In this document: positions 56,282 to 64,000 of the stretch, piece after piece
Position numbering within the stretch: the stretch's first letter is position 1
How the letters are laid out: every line of letters starts with the position of its first letter
From: Lunularia cruciata
Taxonomy: Eukaryota; Streptophyta; Marchantiopsida; Lunulariales; Lunulariaceae
Length of the DNA stretch: 64,000 bases
Direction: 5' to 3'
Assembly: GCA_948567375.1 (NCBI GenBank)
Contig: OX419762.1
Location: 20,328,727-20,392,726, forward strand
Made by a program: the position numbers and the translations under genes
The notes under the pieces: generated by a model
The model's database searches: none
Told to the model about the DNA's origin: nothing
The model's input: only the letters and a program-made list of their open reading frames with translations

Positions 56282-59200
56282 TTGTTTCCATCCGCGATAA
56301 AATTTTGCCACAAGTCCAGCCATTTGCTCGTAAACGTGAGTGTTATCAGATATTTGATTCTCTTTTTCTCCATCTCTCAGAAAGTCCTACGTGAGGCGTG
56401 GATTTGTGCTCCTCCCTCTTATCAATCTCTCGTAATCAAAGAGAGGTAAAACGGGTTTGCATGGAAAACTTTCATGAAATGAATGAATTTGAGCTCGATG
56501 TACTTCTGAAATCTGAAATAGTGCTTCCAAGTCGCGGAACAAATTCTTTGCACTGTCCAAGTTCGTTTTACTGCAGCGAAGTTGAAGCAACTGTTATTAC
56601 TCTTGGCTATGAGCAATTCTAGGCATTTGCTACGCAGTATGATCTACTCTCTTCCTCTGATATATACAGCGCGCGAGAAAATCTTATACCCCAATCATGG
56701 AGGAGTTTAGTCTTTAGAAATCAGCGACCATGGTTATGGAGGGACTATTTCCATCTGGAAACTACGTACGCACTCACTCACTCTCTGTGAACTTTCCCCT
56801 TTACACAGACAGACCGATCATATGTAATCGTCAGAGTCGCTCTTGTCAGGTGAGGTAGAGGTAATCGGGTGGTTTACAACGGGTTCTGTATGTTTCTACG
56901 CAATACATACCATTTGGGGTCGATGATGGCTGGGATGGAACCCTTTCTAAAGTCTTCTGTTACTGTTTCGTTCCCAAGAGGCACCACAGTATTGCAAGAA
57001 GAGGCGTTCGAGTAGCAGCTGTACGTCCCTTCGCCGGAATGGTGATTCACCTGCTTGACCATTTCGTAGTAGAGATGGTGCACTCCTCCCATGTCAGGGT
57101 CTTTAAATGCTCATCCTTTAGCACTGCTTTGTCAAGAGGTTCGGAACCAAGTGAGCTGTAAGGTTTCTTAAGAACGTTTAAACTATGTCAGGGACATATC
57201 TGGGGAATATTCTGTAGATTGTTGTATTCTTTAAAAAGTTTGATATCCTACTTGTAAGAAGAAATGTATGCTGTTTTAAGTGAAAATCACTTATTCAATG
57301 CACATAAATTGATTTTCTTTTCTGGAGTTGGAGAGGGCCTTGTCATGTGGATAAGAGTAGACAGTTGAGTGCGCCTATATACGAGCACATGGGTACGAGA
57401 ATGGCGAGGTGATTGTCTAATCTGCCAACGTACAAAGTTTATTTTGCGCCAAGCTGAAGCCATCGAGAACTGTCGTTTTTCAAAGAAGCCTTAAACCTTA
57501 AATAGGCACATGCAGATCTGGATGAATTTTAAATACATCATTTCACTTGCCACAGCAACAGGAAGTACCCTGTCCAGTTACGCATCTCTGCGGTACAGTA
57601 TAGTACATCCTCCTGCGTACTACATTGTAGCAGCTCTACTCTACTCTACTCTAGTTCAATATTAGCGCATGTTCTGGACGGGAACATCTCCAACCTCAAA
57701 GGTAGGCTCCTGATCTATATGCGGAAGAAAATGCTCTTGGGTCTTGAGATTCTGGAATTCTGTGTACTGGCAGAATACACCTGTACGAGGAGCAATATAG
57801 TGGGGATTCAATCCGCCCTGAGCTTGAGAAAATTCGATCAACACAATTTTATTATGGCTGTCGAGCATGAAACTCGCGGTTACACAACTTTGCTATGTCC
57901 GTACAGATCTGAAACAGGACCAAGTTCTGTAAAGTAAAGCTGATCAAATCAAGCTCTGCGGAATCAGAGACAAAAAATAACTCATCATTTCATGATATTT
58001 GCAAGTGGAATTATTAGGCTAGTAAACTACAGAAAGATTAAAATAATCTTATTCACCTAGCTGTATAATCTCTGCAAAGAGCCTAGAGCCCGTCCAATTA
58101 TCTTCTGTGTAGTCTAGGATTGTGCTATCCTCCACCCCTTATGGCCATGGTCTCAGCACTCAAATCAATTATCTTTCGATAGATCCATTATCCTTGTCAG
58201 CCATTGGAGATGAGACGTTTTTAGCAGGGATGCTCCCTGGACGTGGCCTTTCGAAGACCCGTCAATAGTCATGAGGTCAGTTTAAGAACGCTTGTCGGCG
58301 AATGTGGAAGACAAAATCGTTAAGCTGTCACACTAGCCAACCATCCAATCTGAAGGATTGTCTGGCAGTGGCATGGGACTCTAATTACGCATTTGCATCG
58401 AGAGCTACTAGTATCAAGTAGACTTACTGTTCGACTTACTGCCTGATTGTGGGCTACCACTCAGCGCCAGATACTACGGCAGGATTACTGATAACGTGTT
58501 CGACACCACCGAACTGGTGCATGCAAGTGAAGATGAATACAGACAACCCTGGCATTCTCACCCGTACAGTCAACAGAGATATGGAGCTTACCAATCAATA
58601 CAGTGACCGATTAATCGGACTTGAATTGTTGAACAGTGCAGTCAGACTCCCTAACTGAAGTACTGCTGAAACCCTTTGAAAGATACATAGAGTCAGTTTC
58701 CGTTTCTCAAACATTCTTTATACTTATTATTTTGGGTACGGGAATTCGTTCACGACAAGGGAGTCCACCTGTTACAAATGATATAATTTGGTTTGTCGAT
58801 ACAGGATTCAACTGATGAATGGTAGATGCTCTCCTCAATTCGTATTATTTGTGCGAAGGAAAATAAGCATCTGAATTTGGAATTTTATATAGTCTATATA
58901 TAGCTTTCTGCTAGAAATACACATATTCTGTTCTCTTAGTTGAAGGCAATTCTCCCTATTTGTGACTTGATCGACACACTATGGTGAAAATCATAATACA
59001 AACTCTTTACCATTAACTGGGGATCGGTGGAGAGACATCATACTCCAAGCCATTCAAGACCCATGCAGAGGAACTGACACACTAGATATGCATTTTCCCA
59101 GTAGGATCCTTGTGTATTTCGAATCGTAAATGGCTGATTTCAGGCATGAGCAACTGGTTTGTTGGTCGTTTACCAACCTGGCTATTTACTTTTCCAAACT

Positions 59201-59744
59201 CATCGGTACCAGTGAATCATTTTTCCCTGCCTTCGACAAAGTAGGAGAAAAAGCGTCCAAGTATAAAAGAGTACGGTGCTAGTGACTTGTGGAGAACTTC
59301 TTTTACCATTCCACGAGATATTGGAGTGGTCTGAACGCCAGCTGGGTTAATTCAAGTTCGTCCAACACTATCATGAATATGGGGATAACGCTGTGTCCCT
59401 TTCACTGAATCCACAGCTTGTCCATGTGTGTATGGAATGTAATGCAGAATGGTTCTTTCTCTTCACAAAGAACTGACTTCTGGGCTGGGAAAAAGCTCGC
59501 AGACTACGTCATCCGCTTTAACCACATGCAAACAGCAGGCGAATAGATGACTGTAACAAAGTCCAGTAGGTCAAACATTACTACATAAGTAACAAGTCAT
59601 CCGTCTCGAGACAAAGTGGAAAAAGAAACATGCAGCAGTTTCATCTCGCTCTTAGGCCGAGCAAGCTAGTGTCACAAGGGATGGTATATCCTTTGTTATT
59701 GTGGAAGAAAGAGGCGACCGCGTAGGAAAAACGAAGGATGGGAA
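56282..59744. other. Downstream of DET1, no gene recognised
   Basis: Ordinary GC with only short frames (up to 74 codons). The DET1 3' untranslated region must occupy the first few hundred bases. No poly(A) signal can be chosen with confidence. No transposon ends, tRNA or protein domain seen. Confidence 0.45.
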
Positions 59745-61088
59745 GACCCCATCAAGCCGTACAAGGGAGAGACAAAAAAGGTAACATGGGGCTAAGCCCC
59801 AATAGAATCTATATGAGAAATCTGCCCTACCGCACCTAAGATATCCGAGCTATGCAAGTCGTACGGTCTACACACAACTGGAGCATCCGAAGAAATATCA
59901 CCTAATGTGATTTCTCTCCTATGGATTGCACCAGCCACTGCACTCTGTAGAGCAATGGACACACGCTGTCTAAAATATGCTACAAAGTATGAAAGTGAGA
60001 GTGATACCCCTTGACGCCTAACATGATAAGCTCTCGTGCACTCCCTGACAAATGTGTCAAATGCCGTGTCCATCACTCCATATAACTCCAAGGCTAGAGG
60101 AACAAAGAGGTGACCTCGCTGCATGCCCCTATACTTGGAGACCTTGCGACCTGCTGCTGCACTTGCCGCACATCCAAAGGGATGGGTAATCACTCCTTCC
60201 AAAATTGTATCTTGTGTAGGGTCCTTCACCACGACATCCGCTACTATCACCTGATCATCTCGGACCAAGTATAAGTCTGCCCTGACACGTGTTGTATGCA
60301 AAACATACAAACGCTCCCTCCAAGCCAAGTATCCACTCTCTCGTGCCATAGCAAACACTAGGTCCCTAATGGCATCATGGGTAGCTATTCTCTATCTTCC
60401 AAAAGGACACCGTGTCATGTGGACCGCTGCTGCATCTAGTGTAGAACCACACTCACAAGTGAGTAATGAAGATGCAAATGGGTGGACCAAACCTAGGCAA
60501 AACCTCATCGCTGTAGAGAAAGTAACTGGTACGAGTCGGAATGCCCTAATGCACGGGTCAAGCTAGGATCCAAGAGCCTACACCCTTGCCAGAGCAAGAG
60601 CAAAGACATGCTCTAGTAGCCTGAGGAATGGACAAGTTGACTAAGAGAGAATGTAACGTATGCTCACACTATCGCTCCATCAAGGAAGACTGTAAACCTC
60701 TAGTCTAATCTGACAATAGTGAAGCAAAAGGTAGAAAATCCTCTCATGCTCGAGGGGATAGACTATCTCTCATCTGCCACAATAACACTTGGAGAGAATA
60801 GGATCCTCCCTCTACCTCTGTCACATAAGTCTCCAAAACCGGCCTATCAACAACCACAAAATAGGAGGAAAGTAGGGGTGCCAAGAGAGCACAACTACCC
60901 AAAAATGCTATAGGTGCCGTCTCCTCCATAGAAAGCAAGCCAACCCCACCACATGAGATCAGCAGAGCCGTTTGTCTACGTGCTAAATCCACTGTCACAC
61001 ACTCAAAAGTCCTTGATCCAATAATATCACCAAAGACTCCCATAATCCTCCTATCAAATGCTCCCAAATGTGATAGGAAGGACGGTGA
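59745..61088 (-). mobile_element. R2-like non-LTR retrotransposon 3' portion (copy 4)
   Basis: This best-preserved copy ends on the minus strand in GGGGCTTAGCCCC and then GATGGGGTCTTCCCATC, both able to form hairpins, with no poly(A) tail. Its coding parts are 60744-61121 (LGAFDRRIMGVFGDIIGSR and GGVGLLSMEETAPIAFLGSC, the region after the RT catalytic core) and 59792-60358. The gap between them has frameshifts. The 5' end is truncated, losing the RT catalytic box. It matches copy 2 along its whole length. Confidence 0.78.
59792..60358 (-). pseudogene. C-terminal domain of the non-LTR ORF, REL-endonuclease-like
   Basis: 188 open codons. Residues 26-45 read RADLYLVRDDQVIVADVVVK and residues 71-77 RKVSKYR. 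The pattern R-x-D, then D-V-x-V, then K-x-x-K-Y matches the restriction-like (PD-D/ExK) endonuclease that follows RT in R2-type elements and cuts the target. Residues 84-94 read LFVPLALELYG. Then RVSIALQSAVAGAI (132-145) and a tail ending ILGAVGQISHID. Assignment to the R2-like branch rests on these short motifs. The fragment has no RT of its own here. Confidence 0.6.
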
Positions 61089-61559
61089 TTGAGGAACTGT
61101 ACAGATTACGGACTGTATCATACAAATTGTTATTGTGGAATGTATTCCTTACAAATGAAACCACAAAAATGTACCAAATGCAAAGAAAGCGCAGTCACCA
61201 TTGAATTGGATAGCTTTGCCATGCCTTGTGCGGAAAAACAATGCTTGATCTTGCATTTCTTGTAGAATTGAGGTAATGCAAGCGTCTAAAAGTTGATAAG
61301 ATCCACAATTGAAATGCTTTCAAGAGAGATTTGAAATTCCTCTTTTTTCCCCTTTTAGTGTGAAAATGGTAATTTCTGAGTAAGAACATAGTGATAAATT
61401 GGAGGTCTCATGGATCAGCGTAGGTCCCATGGTAAAATGGATTGTACAGAGTGTTACAAATTCCTTGTGCATGCGAGATCAATATGTTTTTTTCTATTAA
61501 ATTTTCTCATTCCAAATCTAAGAGGAGGTATTTCTATAGTGTGGAGCCGCAAAACGTAA
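61089..61559. other. Spacer between head-to-head non-LTR copies
   Basis: 470 bp of unrelated AT-leaning sequence between copy 4 and copy 5. No gene or repeat recognised. Confidence 0.5.
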
Positions 61560-61965
61560 GGTCTCCAAGTATAAGGTATCCAGCAAGGTCATCTCTTTGT
61601 TCCTCTAGCCTTGGAGTTATATAGAGTGATGGACTTGGAGTATGACACATTTCTCAAGGAATGCACGAGAGATTTTCATATTAAATATCAAGGATACCAC
61701 TCTCACTCTCATACTTTGTAGCATACTTTAGACAATGTGTGTCCATTGTTCTACAAAGATTATTGGCTAGTGCAATCCATAGGAGAGCAATCACACTAGG
61801 TGATGCTTCTTCAGATGCTCCAATAGTTTGTAGACCTTACAACTTACATAGCTTGGATATCTTAGGTGTGGTAGGGCAGATTTCTCATATCTATACTATT
61901 GGGGTCTAGCCCCATTTTATCTCTTTTGTTTCTCCCTTATACGGCTTGATGAGATCTTCCCATCT
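61560..61965 (+). mobile_element. 3'-end fragment of the R2-like non-LTR family (copy 5)
   Basis: Plus-strand, 5'-truncated copy. It begins within the FVPLALELYG codons (TTTGTTCCTCTAGCCTTGGA, about 61596) and ends GGGGTCTAGCCCC, then GGCTTGATGAGATCTTCCCATC. It faces away from copy 4. Confidence 0.78.
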
Positions 61966-64000
61966 TCATGTGTTCTAAGTGGTTGCCTTTCTCTCTATAA
62001 TGTGGAAATTGTGTAATCTTCAAAATTTTGTTCCAAGGTGTGAAACTCATATATTGAAATTATCTCTTGCAGATTGTGAATTTTTTATGTTTAAGAAATA
62101 TTTGTAGATTTTTTTAAATTTTAACTTAGTTTCAAAAAAGTGGTTTTTTAAAAATAAATTTTGAGCTTCATTTTACATAAAAATAATTCAAATTAGGTAC
62201 CTTGAGCATGTAATTTCATATTTCCTTACATATAAATTAGGTACCTTAAGCAAGTAGTTTCATATTATATTTTCAGGTGATAAATTAAGACAGATTCCAT
62301 ATTAAGAAGTAATCATTTTTTCATATTTTCCCTAATTATTTCTCTTATTGCTATAAGTACAAATTGGTATGAGTTTATTAACAACTTATCCAAAACTCTA
62401 TGCATGGTTGCAAAATAACTTATCTTTTTTGCAATTGATAGCAAAAAACACTAATACTAACAAATTCAAGTCAATCCACGCTTTTTTCCTTGCAAGTAGG
62501 TATTGCATTGTCAGACATCAACTTGAAATACCTCATTTTTTGGTTGAAATAACCTAAACCTAGAGGTTATTTAATTATCCAAGGGACGAATAGAAGTTAT
62601 ACATCCACTCAAATCAAGTGATTGAAAGGGTAGCTCATGCAAAGATTAAAACTACCAAAACATCAAACACCTAAATAAACCATTTCCTTCATAATATTTT
62701 AGGCTTAGAAAATTTCATTAGCAAATAAAAAAGTACAATGGAACTACTTGTAAAATTTCAAGTAAAATGCATTTATCCGAGTAAATTTATTAACATCTTC
62801 CTTCTATAGTTCTAATGCAAGGGGAAAGATGTTCAATTTACCTTGAATGTAGTTTACTGATGATATTTTGAACATTCAAATTTAACTATAGGCCAAATTA
62901 CAATTATGAATCAATCTTTGCAAGTATACAATTTTTAATTAAATACATTGTATAATTATTTCTTTTATTGCTATGAATATGAATTGGTATTAGTTTATTT
63001 ACAATTTATCCAAAACTCTATGCATGGTTGTACTTTCATGGGCTTTGGGAAGCATTTTTTGTCACTCCTTATAAGTTATTTTTACTTACCAATAATATTT
63101 AATGATAAACTAATAGACTCTATGCTTTGAAACTTATGGAAAAAATTATTTCTCCTTTCCATATCAAATTGGTGGAAAAAAAGATAAGTAGGTAGCTTAC
63201 ATTCATTTTGCAAGATAATAATCATGTTTTACTATAAATTATCAAATGATAAAAAAATATTCTTGAGTACCAAGGATGATTATTAATAATATAATATAAT
63301 TTCTCATAATAATAAATTTTCATTTTCCTTCTTATCACTCTTTCCATATTATGAATATCAAATTAGATTCATTAAACAAGCCATATCTACTAAAGTTATG
63401 AGAATAAATTTCACATCATAGTCCTTTGTAATTCATTTATCCTTTAAAGTTTAAGTAAATACATACTTTTAAAATCCAAGGAGTGAAATTGAAAACTAGT
63501 ATTCATCTCAATATGAATAAACATTCTAGATCACCAAAAGATAGAGTAAGCCTAGACTTTGAGTGCTCCTTATAAGAATTAATATATTTCTAAAAGTGAA
63601 TTAGGTTTGTACCCCACCTTTTCAGTATATATACTTCACCCTCCAAATTACAACCAATTAGTAGGCTTAGATCCATCCAAAGTTTAGGGGTGTGTTTATC
63701 TGGTAATAGGTCACAACTCCATAAATCCAAGTGCTTTAAGTGGTGAACATAGTAGACTAAACCTTGGTAAAACCTTATCAACAAATCAAATTGGCTAGAG
63801 CTTGCAAAGCTTTGTGATTGGTTGTAACTTAAAGGTGAGGTAAAAATACAAATTCTGTTCCTAAAAATATCTTGAGCTTACAAATAGCAAATTTTTTACA
63901 TAACACTTTTTATGCATAGACCTATGTTTCACCTTCTAATTTTTGAGGGATTTAACTACCTCATAGCCTACCTTAAATCTTTCTAAAATAAATAGTTAAG
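61966..64000. other. AT-rich, no gene; one direct repeat
   Basis: No coding signs. About 70 bp at 62341-62410 recur at 62961-63030 (shared TTATCCAAAACTCTATGCAT), 620 bp apart. A smaller repeat, AATTAGGTACCTTGAGCA / AATTAGGTACCTTAAGCA, is at about 62192 and 62237. Confidence 0.5.
62341..63030 (+). repeat. Direct repeat pair 620 bp apart
   Basis: 62341-62410 and 62961-63030 are near-identical over about 70 bp, both containing TTATTGCTAT, AATTGGTAT and TTATCCAAAACTCTATGCAT. They may be remains of a larger duplication or the ends of an unidentified element. Confidence 0.6.

Overview
This is nuclear DNA from a land plant. The only clear host gene is a DET1 (DE-ETIOLATED 1) homologue with 11 small-intron-separated exons at 50376-56281. 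Most of the rest is decayed retrotransposons and DNA transposons typical of plant heterochromatin. DET1 is divergent from the angiosperm proteins I know, so a bryophyte, lycophyte or fern seems more likely than a flowering plant. That placement is inference.

Layout. Positions 1-3000 have ordinary GC and no recognisable gene. From about 3000 to 44000 lies an AT-rich transposon island. It holds a 65-bp tandem repeat (3046-3285), a MULE transposase relic (4640-6215, minus), a PIF/Harbinger transposase relic (7229-8230, plus) and a nearly complete Ty3/gypsy chromovirus 'A' (13770-19399, minus) with 426-bp LTRs, a perfect 5-bp target duplication, an initiator-Met tRNA primer site, a polypurine tract and a chromodomain. 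It continues with a related LTR (19507-20002), an older chromovirus 'B' (21383-29279, plus) carrying two nested insertions, a solo LTR with target duplication CATAA (29937-30527), a long R2-like non-LTR relic (about 32085-35330, minus) and a truncated relative of A (about 41615-42093). From 44000 to 61000 the GC rises again and DET1 is found. Around it are more copies of the non-LTR family (59745-61088 minus, about 61560-61965 plus). The last 2 kb is AT-rich with no gene seen.

The most interesting signals are these. (1) The U3 part of the A-family LTRs is packed with consensus heat-shock elements just upstream of a TATA box, which suggests a heat-responsive chromovirus, a gypsy counterpart of the copia element ONSEN. 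(2) A short open frame ending in a motif like LPIVTYGEW lies between the primer-binding site and gag in A, and a similar one lies in B. (3) The DET1 protein carries an insertion of roughly 450 residues rich in Ser and Gly, encoded by one exon. (4) A short hairpin motif (GCCGTTCCCAGAACGGC followed by a conserved flank) recurs at three distant places. (5) Copies of the non-LTR family occur as two head-to-head pairs.

No tRNA, rRNA, CRISPR or prokaryotic feature was seen. Exon boundaries, domains and repeats were read by eye, without alignment software.
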